DNA from: Pictodentalium vernedei
Taxonomy: Eukaryota; Mollusca; Scaphopoda; Dentaliida; Dentaliidae
Length of the DNA: 64,000 nt
Direction: 5' to 3'
Assembly (NCBI GenBank): GCA_031216915.1
Contig: CM062294.1
Location: forward strand, 389,785,217-389,849,216
Positions 31,838 through 45,490 of this stretch are shown here, piece after piece; positions within the stretch are counted from its first letter, which is position 1; each line of letters begins with the position of its first letter. Below the pieces are notes generated by a model that worked only from the letters and a program-made list of their open reading frames with translations, did no database searches and was not told where the DNA came from. Both the position numbers and the translations under genes were made by a program.

Positions 31838-32930
31838 AAGTGAATGACATTCTGAGCAGTAGATAATAGACCTAACAATAGAGGCCTCCAGAAATGGACT
31901 CGATATTTCTGAGAAAACATTCATGAATGGATGGCTGAGCGCAATGAGCAGCCTTCAAAAATCTATAATAGCAACACTATTAATGTAAGCCCAAGAAGTA
32001 GAAGAACTCTTACTTCATGAGCCGAAATCTTAAGCACAACTGCTAGGCCAATGATATACCATAAGCAGTACGCTAGTTAATAGAATCGATTAACAATAAA
32101 ATGGAGCGTAACGTCCTTCTACTAGACATCAAAGACAGAAGAAGCTTACGCCCTTGTAATAAACAGATATCTGTTTATAAATACATAAACTGTACCCGGA
32201 AAGAGTAAAGGCCTATGCCCATACGAAGACGGAAGGACCTTAAAATAATAGGTTCCGGATAATAGGAGCCTAACTCTTATGCAACAATCCAACCTAAATA
32301 GTAACGGAAGTATTGATTCCGAAACTATGAAAGTGAAAATCATCCATCGACAGTGCATGAAACTCACTGACTCTACAGTAAAAGAGAAACCAACAGAATT
32401 ACTGTCTAAAAGGTCAGAATTTGAAAACTACTGTTTCCAGAGGCTCAAATGATTACTTAGCTAAATAAGTTAAAATCCGTATAGGAATTTAATCTAAAGA
32501 TTCTAAGTCTATTTATCAAAAAGTTACTAACTGACTTAGATAAAGAGACAAAAGACTCAATTGTAAACTATCGTAGAGTGCATAGGTATGAGGTAACAAA
32601 CCTATAACCTAAATAACAACAGGCTGCAGTAGATCTTGTGAAACAAGTATACTAAAAACTAGTAATGCGTAGTATGGAGGGATCAACAATATGAACATAA
32701 TGATCCCTACACCACGACGGAAGAGCCTCCACTTTAGCCGCATAGAATAGCGAAGAAGAGGATCTCCTATAGTAAGAAATCGCGTCCAAAGCTCGTCCAG
32801 TACAGTGCTTACAATGCAATACGGACCACACAACGGAATACATGAAGGTTGCGACCTTGCTGGTTGTGATAAAGATGACACGATTTACCCAGTGAAAAAA
32901 GATCCTCACATAGAGGAAGATTTCACGTTA
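31838..32930 (-). pseudogene. DIRS recombinase remnant (copy D)
   Basis: Parallel to 5576-6690 of A2, with many small deletions. The catalytic frame is broken in several places. G shares the same lesions over the overlap (63838-64000). Confidence 0.75.
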
Positions 32931-33740
32931 AGATCCACAGTAGACAAGAGAGTAAATTACTCATGATCTCTGTGAAGATAGAGATGCTATCAACAGAAAT
33001 GTATTGTGGTTGTTTATCTTAGCAATACCTGCTAAAACAACAGTGCCGGAGGATACGCGTATCCTATCATTGCGTCCTATAGATCAATAGAGCGTTAACA
33101 GTATTAGCTCAGGGATCTGGACAAGCCAACACATACGTCTTCAATTGATTAGCAAGCTGTGTCATAATAAAACATCATTGGGCGCTCCCATAGATAGCAA
33201 ATCTGATTAACTACTTGTTTGTTGAGAGTCCATTCTGACAGCAACAAGCGACCCGTAAGAGAACGGGAGTGCGATAAAACAATCAGACGACCCAGAATAT
33301 GACGGACCAAAACTGAACTTGGTGTACTATAACCAACAGACGGATTCTTTCCATTAAATTGAATAACGGAAACGAAAGAGTGCCTCCCTGGTTCCGGAGA
33401 TACGCCACTACTGTCGAATTAAAGGACAGGAATTTGGGCATGCGTTTCTGAATAATGTTCATGCAATGACATAAAGCAAGCCTAAAAAACATTATTCCGC
33501 GGAAGTTAAACTGATAGCTAAAAGACTGCGGAACCCAAAGACCCTGGCACTTCGAATCCGTAGGGATCAGTATATATCCCAATCTGTTTGACTGGCAACC
33601 GTCATAACAGCCACACTAGGGTCCGGCAACTGCGGCGGCACTCTCTGAGTCAACCACCGAATGTTTGCCCCAGTCTGAATCTCTTGTAACACTAGATAGA
33701 CAAGAGAATGTATAAATCAAGCAATTCATGGATTGCCGGA
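32931..33740 (-). pseudogene. DIRS MT-like / RNaseH remnant (copy D)
   Basis: Parallel to about 6690-7525 of A2. The RNase H motif MTDAS reads MTVAS, losing the catalytic Asp. RT palm motifs are absent because the remnant joins gag sequence directly at about 33740. Confidence 0.7.
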
Positions 33741-36700
33741 AAGTTGCCGTCGAAGAGAAGCTCCTCCGAGAACGAAGCGACTCTGAGAGAGTTCTTAACC
33801 TTACTATCCACGCGTGTGGATGTAGCTAGGGCTGCGTCACGTCTAACCAACTCCAATCAGCCACTGAAGGGCGGAGTTATACGTGAACAAACTACTGCCC
33901 TCAAAAGAAATTACATTGAGAATAATATCCCGTAAATCTTTTCTTGAAGACGTAATGATAACGCCTCAGTAAGGCAGATTACGTATAATAAAGCGTCTAA
34001 GTTAAGTCTACTATACATAATGTCGTTCCCAACATTGAAATTGGAAAAGACATAAACGGCGAAAAAGAATATATGCAGTCTTTAATCACACCGTCTAGAC
34101 GCATATGAACTCTCGGTATGCCCTGCTCTGCCAAAATAAACTATATGTAAAAAAAAAAATAAAATGGCAGAAATGAGCCACGCGGACAAGAAACTAAACT
34201 ATCATGCTTAGTAGCAGGCTTGTATATATATATATAATATATAGCGTCGAAAAATAAAACACATGTTGTAATGACAATATTGGACTGCGTCGGTAAGTCA
34301 GGGACAAAGTCCCTGTACCGATCGAAAAATCCGAGTCCAATGACGCTATAAGTCTCTTATCCAAGATCGCAGCAATGAAGTCCGTAAAATAATCACTGGA
34401 AGAAATGCCAGAAGATATGAAAGGCATCTTCCGATACTACTAAAGGGAAAACTCGAAATCTTTCGAATCCCTTTCGCCATCCTGTCGGACCCTATAAAGC
34501 GTTCGGTCGTCCGTAGCTTGATGCAACCGCGGACCGCACCGACCCAGCGCCGTCGGATAATTCCTGATTCGACCGAGAAACCGTCAATTGCTGGGATGCT
34601 GCGAAACAACTGTGCTAACTCGGATAGCACGTCCGTCACTGAGGCCTGAGGAGCAGCGGTCTTACGATGCATTGCCGCAGGAAGCTCCGAGATCGTTACC
34701 CCGTGCATACTTCCAATATGCGAGTGAACGGAGTGTATAGGCCTCGTGTCCCTTGGCTACCGGATGGCGCGACCTATTCGCTGTGGAATCACTGAATGCC
34801 GAAACTGATCGGATACTCGAGGTCACGTAGCCAATGTGCGGTCGTGTGCCCTGCTGTGAGGATGAGGAAGCATTAAAGACAGTCTCTCGGACTGTCAATA
34901 TAACGGAGCGTCCCGAGCAACGGACATATGCTCCGAATGTAAAATATCTGAACCACAACATGCGGTCCCCTATGTTGTTGGCTTCCTCCGATCTGTCCTC
35001 AATCTGCCGTCACTGGGTGAGTACTAAAGTAATTAAAGTGCTCGCATCACCCAAATCTCCTTCCTAGACCGCAACGGACGAACCCGGCAGCCGAACCATT
35101 CGATGAATGTACGCTACACCGGGTGAGCTAGCGAATGTCATTCCGTAAGCGATAGACATATTCCATGAGCACTTATTGCCGCTAACTCTTCATTAACTAT
35201 GACGACAGAGGCACACTTTTGAAAGACATCTCCATAACTCTTCGAACAAGAAACCAGAAATGCTTGGATAGCAAGCATAAAATAATAATATATATAGCGT
35301 CGTTCAATAATTCGAAAGTTTGTGTGACATTATTGGACTATGTCGGAACTGAGGGACGATGTCCCTGAACCGAACCAAAAAATTCTAAGTCCACCGACGC
35401 TATCAGTTTCTTATCCGGCATCGCAGCATATGTTGTTCCGAAAGGGAAAGCTTGAAATCCACCGAATCCCTTTCGGTATCCCGTCGGACTGGATGAAACT
35501 TTCGGACGTCCGTACCCGCTTCCGCGGAGCGTCCCGACCCAGCATCGTCGGATAAAATATATGCGACAGATTCAGTTGATGCTGCGATAAACTGTGCTAT
35601 TAAGGAAAGCACGTCCGTTCCCGAGGCCTGTGCAGTAGCGGACTTACGATGCATTGCCGCTGGAAGCTCCGTGTACGTTGACTCCCGCACACTTCCTATG
35701 CGAACGTCCGGAGTCTGCAGGCCTCGAGTCCCCGGCTACCGACCCAGCGCTGTCGGATAATTCTCGATCCGACACCGTTTCTGTCGGCTGCTGGGATGCT
35801 GCGATAAGTTGTGCTATGTGCACAAGAATGTCCGGCGTCGAGACCTGCGGAGGCGCAGTCTATCGGTGCTTCGCCGAGGGCAGCTCCGCATCAGATGGCT
35901 CCCGCATACTTCCTATGCGAACGTCCGGAGTCCATCGGTCTCGAATCCCTGGCTGCCGGATGGTGTGACCTGGTCGCCGAAGAATCCTTGATCGGCGAAG
36001 CTGGAAATATATCGGCGGTCACGCAGCCAAGGTGCGGTCGTGTGCGCTGACGAGAAGAGGAAGCCTTAGCAGTCTCAGCGGACTGCCTATACAACGGAGC
36101 GTCCCGAGCGACGGACGTATGCTCCGCTAACGACACATTTGTACCACAACATCTGGGGCCAGATGTTGTTGAACGAGAGAGGGGCCTCTCTCGCTTGCCG
36201 TCCGGATGGACCGGAACGAGCTATGAACCGGACTAAAAGGCTTCCTCCGTTCTCCCTCCGATCCGCCGTCACTGGGTGTGCATTAAGTTAATTTTATAGT
36301 GCTCGCATCACTCCAAAATTCCTTCTAGACCGCAACGGACGAACCCGGCTGCCGAACCATTCGGTGAATGGACGCTACACCGGGCGAGCTAGCGGACGTC
36401 AAAGGCCGTCGAACCTACTAGGGTCCTCTTAGGCAATTGGCGTATTACATGAGCACTTTTCCGCTAGCCCTTCATTAATTGTGACGACGGAGGCACACTG
36501 TTGGAAGACATCACAGATACATCACCCTAATCTTGATCGTCTGAAATAGAAATTGATAAAGTAGAGTGACCCTGCGGGGAAAGGACCGGAGTGTCCAAAT
36601 CCCCAACAACATACCGTGACATACGCTTCCCATATTGTCATCGAAATCATACGATACAGAACAGGAGTTAATGCGAGTACACTGACCACATATAGAATGA

Positions 36701-36755
36701 TAATAAGGTCAGAGGAAGACTTCCTCCTAAAACAATTGATCAATATCCTTTCAAT
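33741..36755 (-). pseudogene. DIRS gag remnant with internal duplications (copy D)
   Basis: Gag fragments in several frames. The block with GGACCCAGCGCCGTCGG-like sequence and GCTGGGATGCTGCG recurs near 34545-34620, 35527-35600 and 35740-35815. The block TATATAGCGTCG near 34230 recurs near 35290. Repeated tandem duplication has therefore enlarged the region. Confidence 0.7.
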
Positions 36756-37640
36756 GTGAAAAGAAAACAAGTCCTGGTACTCGCACTAACCCCTGGCAAT
36801 CAAAATACATAATAATAATATGATCCATTAATATAGAAAAAATAATTGAAATCAAAATATTTTGAAAAAATATTTTTTCAGAACAGCCCAAGTTTCTGAA
36901 AAGTAACGTTGAGCCCCAATGGATCCCAAGCCTAAGTGTGGACAAAAATTTTAAAAATATTTTAAACAATTTATTCAACACTTACGAACAATAATAATGT
37001 ATCTAGTTATGATTAAAATAACATAAAGATATTATTATTTAGAAATGCCCCCCTCACACAGAGGGCTGTTGTAAATGTAAACAATGAGTGTAAAAACACT
37101 AAAATAAGACTCCAGGCACCCAGGCCCGAAATCAGTTACCAAAAATACACCATCTGATGCAAAACAGAGACTTCCAGGGAAGAAACTGCAGAACATCAGA
37201 TGGTAGATGCAGAACACAACGCCTAACCACCCGTAGGTGAAGACGTAAACATGGGGAAAGAACAGAATTCATTCTGTTATTAAGCTAAAACTCCCAAGAA
37301 ATTTTAGTAATAATAATTACAGAAACTATGCCATAAGCATGGGAGAATAGCAAGGGGAACTTAAAGGACAGGGAGAGAGGAAAAACACTTGAAAAAACAG
37401 TGTAACTAAATAATCAGAATGACAACAAAATGGCTGCTGCCTTGAAAATAGGTAACTTAACATAATTTCATTAAAAAATTTTAAGTTACAGCCCTGATAA
37501 TATTCTGTCACACATTCTTTTCCTCTCCTCCTTTTCTATCCTCCTTAGAATCACCATTTCACTAATATTTATGTGTCTGGCATCATTTAAACTGAGATTT
37601 AAAAGCACAAAGATCAGTCAGATGTTAACTGATGAAGGGC
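36756..37640 (-). other. DIRS-A-like leader, copy D
   Basis: Non-coding leader parallel to 15006-15805, including AACTCCCAAG (about 37288) opposite GCATGGGAG. Confidence 0.65.
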
Positions 37641-37848
37641 CAAACTTAGAATGATAAATGGCGCCAATTTCGGAACGTCCTTGACACTGCACATGCGCAG
37701 TGGGGGCGAGGTGTGGAGGGCCTTTCAGGACATGTTTTCTTTAGTTTTAGATGCAAATTTTGGGGATTGGGGGGCAAAATTTGTGTTTGGCCCTATATTT
37801 TAAGAGTTAGCACCAGCTATGTCTGGGTCATTGGTACAGTATAAAAAT

Positions 37849-39680
37849 ATAGGAATCGCAATGGTTCTCTCATGGTGGGGGGGAATTCGAAGTCATAACG
37901 AAATCCCCTCACCCGTATTATTTAATCGTACCTGTGTCAGTTAAGATAAAAAATATAGGAACCGAAATGGTTCCCTAACGTCTAACTGACTACATATGCC
38001 ACTATGGATGGAGAGGAATGTGAAGAAAAAAACATCAACTGAAAGAAGACCCTCTCTGGGAGAAAGCTTCTGGGGAGCATCACATAACCGACACTTGAGA
38101 ATATTGATCCAAGATTCTTGTGACAACAGAGGGGCTACCAGTAGGATTCACTGTTTAAACTTAAACATAAGCTATTGAATCAAATGAACAGGAGGATACG
38201 CATATCATATTATTCCTCCCCATGAATTTGCAAAGCATCTACTGCCTGCGCTCAATAATCTGGGCATGGCGACACAAATGACGGTAACAATTGTTCCGGT
38301 GCGTCGCAAACTAAAGAATCATGGGGTGATCCTACTGGTAGCAAAACTGTACAAATAAACGCATGTTGAACGTCCATACATATGAAACAGGTGACCTTTC
38401 CGAGGAGCGAGTCTGCTAGTACGTTCAGACGACCCGGTATATGACGGATAGAGAGGCAATGATTCTCCGTTAGGTATTATAACAAAAGTGAATGGGTGCC
38501 GCCCTGGTTCCTGATGTATTCTACCACTATTGAGTTGTTCAACAAACTCTGAACAGGCGTGAATGCATTGGTATAGCGCTAACAATATTGACATCATTCT
38601 TGATGATTATGCGTTTCTACAGGAACCGAGGGTCTCAGCCCCAAACTACTGACTCATACCCGTCATAATCGTGAAAGCCGGATCTGGCAGTTGCAGCGGA
38701 ACTAATGAGTTAACCACTGAAAATCTGCCTCAATATGGACCTTTTTGTTTACTATATCCGTTAAAATAATACTGGTCCTGAGCAAATGCATTGTCACACT
38801 GCAGTTCAGTGTAAGAATAACTGGAGGGGGCGTGTGCGTAAGCGACGCATCTAAACAAGATGCGTAGCCGCTCAGCACAACTCCATCAGTCACATAAAAC
38901 TAATTCGTTCTGGATAATGGCAGACGAACCAGATTGTTATGAGACATTACCAAGTTAATATTCGAGTGACAGCGCAGGGCGCTATCTCCAGACCAAAACT
39001 ATCCATAGATCAATGCTTATAGCATAGTCAATCACTCCAACACTCATTTTAACAGACTAAATGATAACCATAAATCAACTTTAGAGCTTTGATAAACTTG
39101 TTAACAAGCTTCAGTCAATTATCTGTCAGAACGAGCTCTTAGGCTTCGGTACAAGTAACAGGTGGCTACAAAATTCCAGAGAATCTTGATTCTCGACGAC
39201 CTCTATTAACATCATTGTCACGAGAACCTTTACCTCCGATTGGAGAGACTCTTATGCAAGGATTAGATGGAAGCATTGTCCATCAGACATTAATTTAGTT
39301 GTGGTTCTCTTGGAAAGATAGCCGCAGACCTTCAGAAACCACACTTCTGAACTACTAGTCTCTGTAACAGATATCCAGATTGATGCTCATCCGGATAACC
39401 CTCCGTCAACCGCAAAACTCACACTTGTAGCACCTGCGAGGCCTACGGAAGGAGGAACTACGTCTCATTCGCGAAGAGCCTCGACCCAGCAGTTTAGAGG
39501 CGTCTGACCGGAAGTCTCGATCAGATGTAAGCCCTGTATTCGAGTCGCTATATGACATTCCCTAGAGTAATTATAGGAGAGTAAACTATACCCTCACGAG
39601 GAGTCCTTATAGGCGACCTTCTGTCTTGGACGTCCTCCCTTACTCCTTTCTGATAATGCGTGTCGAATATACGTCGACAT
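37849..39680 (-). pseudogene. DIRS-B RT-RNaseH remnant (copy E)
   Basis: Parallel to 4056-4589 plus 16013-17440 of B1, with extra deletions. About 120 bp around GGGGGAATTCGAAGTC is duplicated on both sides of D (30785-30865 and 37878-37960). The RNase H motif reads MTGMS, sharing the Asp-to-Gly change with B1. Confidence 0.7.
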
Positions 39681-39689
39681 AAGGAGCAG

Positions 39690-41760
39690 AGTATTGATGC
39701 TTTCTTTGTAGCTTGTTCATAAACCAATGAAAGCTTATCGACAAAAAGTTAGTGTCCGGAAACTGGAGCGACTCTAAGAGAGTTTTTCACCTTGTCATCT
39801 ATAAAGGATGACAATGCAAGGGCTCTGTCACGTTTATTTTACTCCAAATTAGCAACTTGTTAAGACAGAGTTATACGTGATAAATATATAGCCCTGGAAA
39901 GGACTCTAAATGAGTACAAACGTCCTCCAATTCCTTTCCGAAGAAATGTAGTTTCACAGTTCTTAAAGGTGATCTGCGTAATACAGTGAGTCTAAATTCG
40001 CTCTCAATGAATAAATGTCATCTCAATTGTGACCAGGCGAATAAAGAATTACAAAGAGGTAAGGTCATAGCTAGGTCCTTAGCCTACTCATTCAAATGCA
40101 GAGGAACTCTCAATACATCTTCAGTTTTCCAACCAGCGGAACTACAGAAGATGACAAGAAACCGCCTTACTTCTTTCCACTGGAAAGTTGATTGTGGAGT
40201 TGTCTAAAAGGCGAAAAAGCCTGCGACACCTGTCTATACTTAACCAGAAAAGACATTCCTTCTCTTTTTCCGGATAATATAGCATGCAACAACGCTAGCG
40301 GTTTCTTGTAAATAGGCACAGCATTCTGATTCGTTGGACACATTCAGGGTAGTGTTGATGGAATAAATCCTCTCAACCCTGTATTGTTCCGAATGTGGAG
40401 GGTAAATCCCCTCCATATCCCTTCATCATTCATCTGAATCAGTTGAAATCATGGTCAACGGCATCTGAACGCGCAGATAACTGGACCGACCCAGCACCAT
40501 GCGACAGCTCAGATATGGAGACTGCCGTCGATTGCTACTGCACTTGCTGGGATGCTGCGAGGAGCTGCACATCTGCATCAGCAAAACCATAACGGAGGCC
40601 GGAGGAGCAGCGGTCTTCTGGCTGCCGGCTGCTCCCGGGACAGTATGTTCGAGACGGCACTTTCTCCGGATGTCCCGATATATGAGGCCTCGTCTAAGCT
40701 ATTGAATAGTGCTACTTTCGATCTGTCGCAGCATTCTGATACTCAGGAACAAACTCAGGTTAGTATAGATGCATAAGCGCTATCGCCACCCTGTTGTTCC
40801 GAAAGGGAAGGGTAATTCTCCTCCAAATCCCTTTCATCCTCCAATTGAATCAGATTATACACATGGTCATCGGCATATGAATGCGCAGATGACTGGACCG
40901 TCCCAGCAGCTTCTGGCAGCCCAAGTTCTGAGACTGCTGGCGTCTGCTTCTGCATTTGCTGGGATGTTGCGATGAGCTGTGCAATCTGCGACAGCAAGTC
41001 TGTTCGTTACGGAGGCCTAAAGAGCAGCGGTCTTCTGTTGCATGGCCGCCGGCTGCTCCTGGGCCAGTGTGTCCGAGATGGCTCTTTTCTGCAGACATCC
41101 CTATAAATGAGGCCTCATCTCCTTGGCTACTGTATAGTGTGACTTTACTGATGAAGAGTGACTTTCTCGGCGATGCAGGCTGGATATCAGAAGTCATGTA
41201 GCCAAGGTGCGGTTGTGTGTGCTTGGTAGACGTTGAAGAAGCCGTAATTATAGCCGACCCCGGTAGTAAACTGAACGGAGCGTCCCGGACGGGAGGCGTG
41301 GACGTATGCTCCGACTGACGCAAATTCAGATCCATAACATCTGGCCCCAGATGTTATAATAAAAGAGAGAGAGAGGGGGGGGGGGGGCCTCTCTCGCTCG
41401 CAGTCCTTCAGACCTCGCCGAGCTTCTTGCTGAACTTGACGGCTTCTTCCTTCCGTCGTCGCAGGGTGAGCTTTATATTGATATTATATTATAGTGCTTG
41501 CTCTACCCTTTCCATTCTCCTTGACCGCAACGGACACACCTGACGTCACGGTACCCTCAGGCATTGTACCGCTTCACCGGTCGAGCTAGCTGGCAACAGG
41601 GATTTGAAACCACACTGTGGTTTATTGCCCTGTCTAATATTCATGAGCACTTTTGCTGCTAGCTCTGATTGACTAATTAATGCGACGTCGGAAGCACACT
41701 ATCAGATGGCGTCATGAAAACATCACCATGTTCTTGTTCCTCTGTAAATATAAACTAATA
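39690..41760 (-). pseudogene. DIRS-B gag remnant with internal duplication (copy E)
   Basis: Parallel to 17460-19520 of B1, with the same tandem duplication of about 412-420 bp (CACTTGCTGG at 40541, CATTTGCTGG at 40953). A G-run lies at 41376-41388. The longest frame, 41335-40850, is only 161 codons. Confidence 0.72.
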
Positions 41761-42729
41761 AACTAGAGCGACCTAGGGCGAGAGGACCGGTGGCAGCCTC
41801 TCATTACGAGAGGACCGGCAGTGGTCCCTCGCTAACAATGTACCGTGACACCGGCCAGCAACATTTGTCATCCCATGCAACACATATGAGCAAGAATTAA
41901 AAAAAAACATTCAAAATATAAATTGAAAAATAGTTTACACCAAAAAAATTTGCGAAAAATTTTGACAAGAGCCCAAGTTCCCAAAGGGAACGAAGTGCCC
42001 AAATGTATCCCAAAAGAGCCTAAGTGTGGACAAAATGAATTTTTTCCACCCAAAAATTAACTGCCACACTACCGGAATGTATAATGTATCTTACAACAAA
42101 CCTACCATATCAGAAATAGGAACCTACACATAAATAACAAACGTTGCTAATGTAAACAATGTCCAACTGAAAATCGGAAACGAGATCCCAGGAAACACGG
42201 CCCGAAGTCAGTAACAGATTTTTGAACTATCCGATGTAAGGCAAGATCTTCATCAGAAGAAAAAACGATACACTGGAAGTATGATGCATGACTAAAAATG
42301 CCTAAACACCCTAAGAGTGAGGACGTAACCCTGGGGAAATACAGAAAAAACTTTCTGTATAACACGTTAGACTTCCAAAGAAATTTTAAATAAAAAATTA
42401 AAAAAAACAAGCCAAAAAGCTTGGGAGTTTAACTGGGGGGATCAAGGAAGGTTAAGGAAGGAATACTTAACCAACAGTGGAAAAATCATTATCAACAATG
42501 ATGATGTCAGGCTCATGTCCCGAAATTAGGGAACATGAATTAATTCTTATAAATATTATAAAATTACAGCCCTGAACGTTTTCAAACCACCGTTTCTTCC
42601 TTCCTTCATCCAATTGTGTCCTTGGATCCACCAATTTAACCATTGATTTGTGTCTGGCATCATAATTAATTGAGATTTAAAAAGCACAAAAGTCAGTTTG
42701 TTGTTATCTGACAAGGGCCAAACAAGAAT
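41761..42729 (-). other. DIRS-B leader, copy E
   Basis: Non-coding leader parallel to 19500-20640. The leader stem is partly decayed on its 5' arm (GTTAGACTTCCAAAG), while the other arm is intact (AGCTTGGGAGTTTAAC). Confidence 0.65.
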
Positions 42730-42928
42730 GATGTTGGCGCCAATTCCGGTCACTTCCTCACGTCTGCGCATGCGCAGAGAGTAAATGTATGCAAGACCAG
42801 TTAGGACTTCTAATTTTTGATTTTGCCTGCAAATATTGAGGATTGGGGGGCAAAATTTGTGTTTGGTCCTAGATATTTTAGAGTTAGCACCAGCTATGTC
42901 TGGGCCATTGGTACACTGTGTAAAAATA
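42730..42928 (-). repeat. DIRS-B right inverted terminal repeat, copy E
   Basis: Contains TTGGCGCCAA and CTGCGCATGCGCAG. Ends GTGTAAAAATA, then continues directly into copy C. Confidence 0.85.
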
Positions 42929-43098
42929 TATACAAATTACTTAAAATTCATCTTATTTTTACGACAACCAATGGCCCAGACTAGCTGAATTGTAAAAGGG
43001 AGGAGGGCCTAGGACTTAAGAATTAGCAGACAAAATATAGCTCCCAGGTGAAAGGAAAATAAATTTAAAAGGAATTACATGTATGTCTCTCTATACAA

Positions 43099-45490
43099 CT
43101 AGAGGCTCAAGGGAGCCTAAAAACGCTCACCTGGACCAAGTTGTCCTAAATTGTAAGGGTTATGGGTATGGAGAAAATGTAATCTGAATGAACCATATGA
43201 CAGATTCGCCATTTTTTTGAACAATTGTTTCAACTGCTCAGAAGAAAGCTTTATACCAAATACATAATCTCTAGTCCGTGCAGTTTGGGAAATATTGGAC
43301 ATTTCATTTTTTTCTATTTTTAGTGCCAGATGTTCCCACGCAAAAAAATTTGGGGACATGAATGAAGTACTTAGGGTCAACTAATGCCACATATAAAATA
43401 TGGTTCAAATCGCTCCACTGGTTCTTGAAATAGAAATTTTCAGGGGAGCTCAAAAGTGAGCGCAACTCCTGGAGAGCCCAAATATGTACCTATCAACTTT
43501 CTTTGAACAACTTTTAATCTTGAACACCAGAGGAAGTTTCATACAAAATATCAAAGCATTCCCACTTGTGGTTCATGAGAAGAAGATTTTTAAATAATTT
43601 CATCATATTTGAGCATAAGACCATGCCCAAAAAGGGCGGAGACCCCATTTGAACAAAACTAAAACAGAATACCCACAAGATGATGTGGCCCATATATGTT
43701 TCAATTTGGGCCATTGGTTTGTGAGGTGAAGATTGTTTTTCACATTGGCCTCTCAATTCGGGAAATAAAAATTTTATGGGGACACAAAATTTGGATCTTC
43801 CCGTAGTGAGTTCAAATATTGACCTACAAACTTTCGTTGGACAAATTGGAATTTTGGGTAACAAAAGAGGTTGCATATCCAATATCAAAGCACTCTGATC
43901 TGTGGTTAAGGAAAACAAGTTGTACAAAAGGAATGCAGATGTTTAGGCATCAGGGATCAGAACAACAGACAAAAATTTTTTTAGTGTACTTACTTATTGG
44001 CGTTTAAGGTCACATATTTATGCACAATCGCTAAGCGTGACCACAACATGGAGATAAAGTCAAGTTTTATAAATCGTTTTTACTCATGTTGCCCATTTTA
44101 GAGGACTTCCACCCCAAGCATTGGTGACTGGGTCCTATTTTACCAGTGAAACAGAACTTGTTTACCACAGGAAACAAGCACTGCGGCACTTCCCGGAGTT
44201 CCCACAGGGGAGTAAAAGTGTATGTTAACCCTAGTAATTTTGGATACTAAATATAATTTTTTAGTGTTCTGTGATTTGCGAATAAATGGGGAATGGGAAG
44301 GCTATGAGTATTGAATTTGTTTCTATTTTTTGCTCCTGGGGTTCACACTGGGCACAAAAAATGCCCTCTGAACAAACTTGAATTACACCTCCCTAAGAAA
44401 GATATACACTAAATATCAAAAGATTCTGACTGCTGGATCTGAACAAAGAGATTTTTAAAGAATATTCCTCATATTGAACAAAGTTACAATTTGGGATCAC
44501 ATAGGGAGCCCAAATATGAACCCAGGGACTTGGCTTGAACAAACCTGAATCTCCCTTCCCTAAGGATGCTGTATACCAAATATCAAAAGATTCTGACTGT
44601 TGGATCTGGAGAAGAAGATTTTTAAAGAATATCCCTCACATTGCACTAATTTGAAAATTTGGGCTCCTGTAGAGTGCCCAAATATGGACCCAGGGGTTAA
44701 ATTTCAACAACCATGTGAATCAATCTTCCTTAGATGTTATATGTGAAATATGAAAGCTTTTGGAGCAGTGGTTGGGGAGAAAAAGATTATTTTATATTTT
44801 TCCCATAACCTTCAGTGTTAAATAATGCCGACTCAGCATTTTTTCAAAGTCCCGAAACTGTACCTTAGGACAAAACTGATAGCGATTTTTTTTCACCATT
44901 CCTTTCTGATGGTCCTAAGGAAGCTTCACACCAAATAAAAAGTTTCAGTACCATACAGTTTTGGAGATATGGGCGTTTGAATTTTTTTCTATTTTTAGCT
45001 CCTGAGGTTCCCATGGGGCAGCGGGAAAATTGTTTTTGGCATGAATCAAGTATTTAGGACCCAATAATACCTCATAGCAAATTTGGTTCAAATCGGCCTC
45101 TCGGTTCGGAAAACAGAAATTTTGGGCAGGGCACAAAATGGGGATCCTCCCGTAGTGAGCCCAAATATTGACTGAGAAAATTTCTTTGAACAAACTTGAA
45201 TCTTGAGTACCAAAGGAGCTTACATACCAAATATCACAGCATTCTGACTGGTTGTTCATAAGAAGATTTCAGGAGAAACTGATGCTTTTGGGGCATCACC
45301 CCCACTCCAGTGGGGGCACCGAGTTCATTTTAACAAACTGCAAAGAGGATACCCCCAAAATATTGTATGTCTAATTTGTTTGGGTTTGGGCTAGTGGTTT
45401 TGAAGGAGAAGACCAAGTCGCAAAAGTTAACGGATGACGGACGCCAAGTGATGGCAAAAGCTCACACTGACTTTCAGTCAGGTGAGCTAA
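43099..45490 (+). mobile_element. Helitron-like non-autonomous element H2
   Basis: 2,392 bp inserted between A and T of CTATACAA|TAATAG, whose empty form is seen at 2790-2806. Starts CTAGAGGC with a 5' hairpin (AGGCTC/GAGCCT), then GCTCACCTG. The 3' hairpin (TGACT/AGTCA, loop TTC, 45468-45480) is followed by GGTGAGCTAA. The interior (44350-44700) contains two or three decayed units related to the 167-bp repeat of H1. No coding sequence is seen. Confidence 0.85.

Larger units (their letters stand above)
30866..37848 (-). mobile_element. Defective DIRS-A-like copy D
   Basis: A 6.98-kb element with both terminal repeats (left GTTAAAAAA at 30866, right CAGTATAAAAAT ending 37848) and an internal complementary region (junction AAC about 31219). 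Recombinase, RNaseH and gag remnants are full of stops. About 1 kb holding the RT core is deleted at about 33740, and the gag region is internally duplicated. The first 1.13 kb is almost identical to copy G at 62870. Confidence 0.88.
29531..42928 (-). mobile_element. DIRS-B copy E, host to DIRS copy D
   Basis: About 6.4 kb without D. The left terminal repeat begins near 29533. The internal complementary region has been lost: sequence jumps at about 29821 straight into the non-coding block. The RT region is split by D (30866-37848). The gag remnant is at 39690-41760 and the right terminal repeat at about 42730-42928. It is inserted in an A-run in the internal complementary region of copy C. 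Confidence 0.82.
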
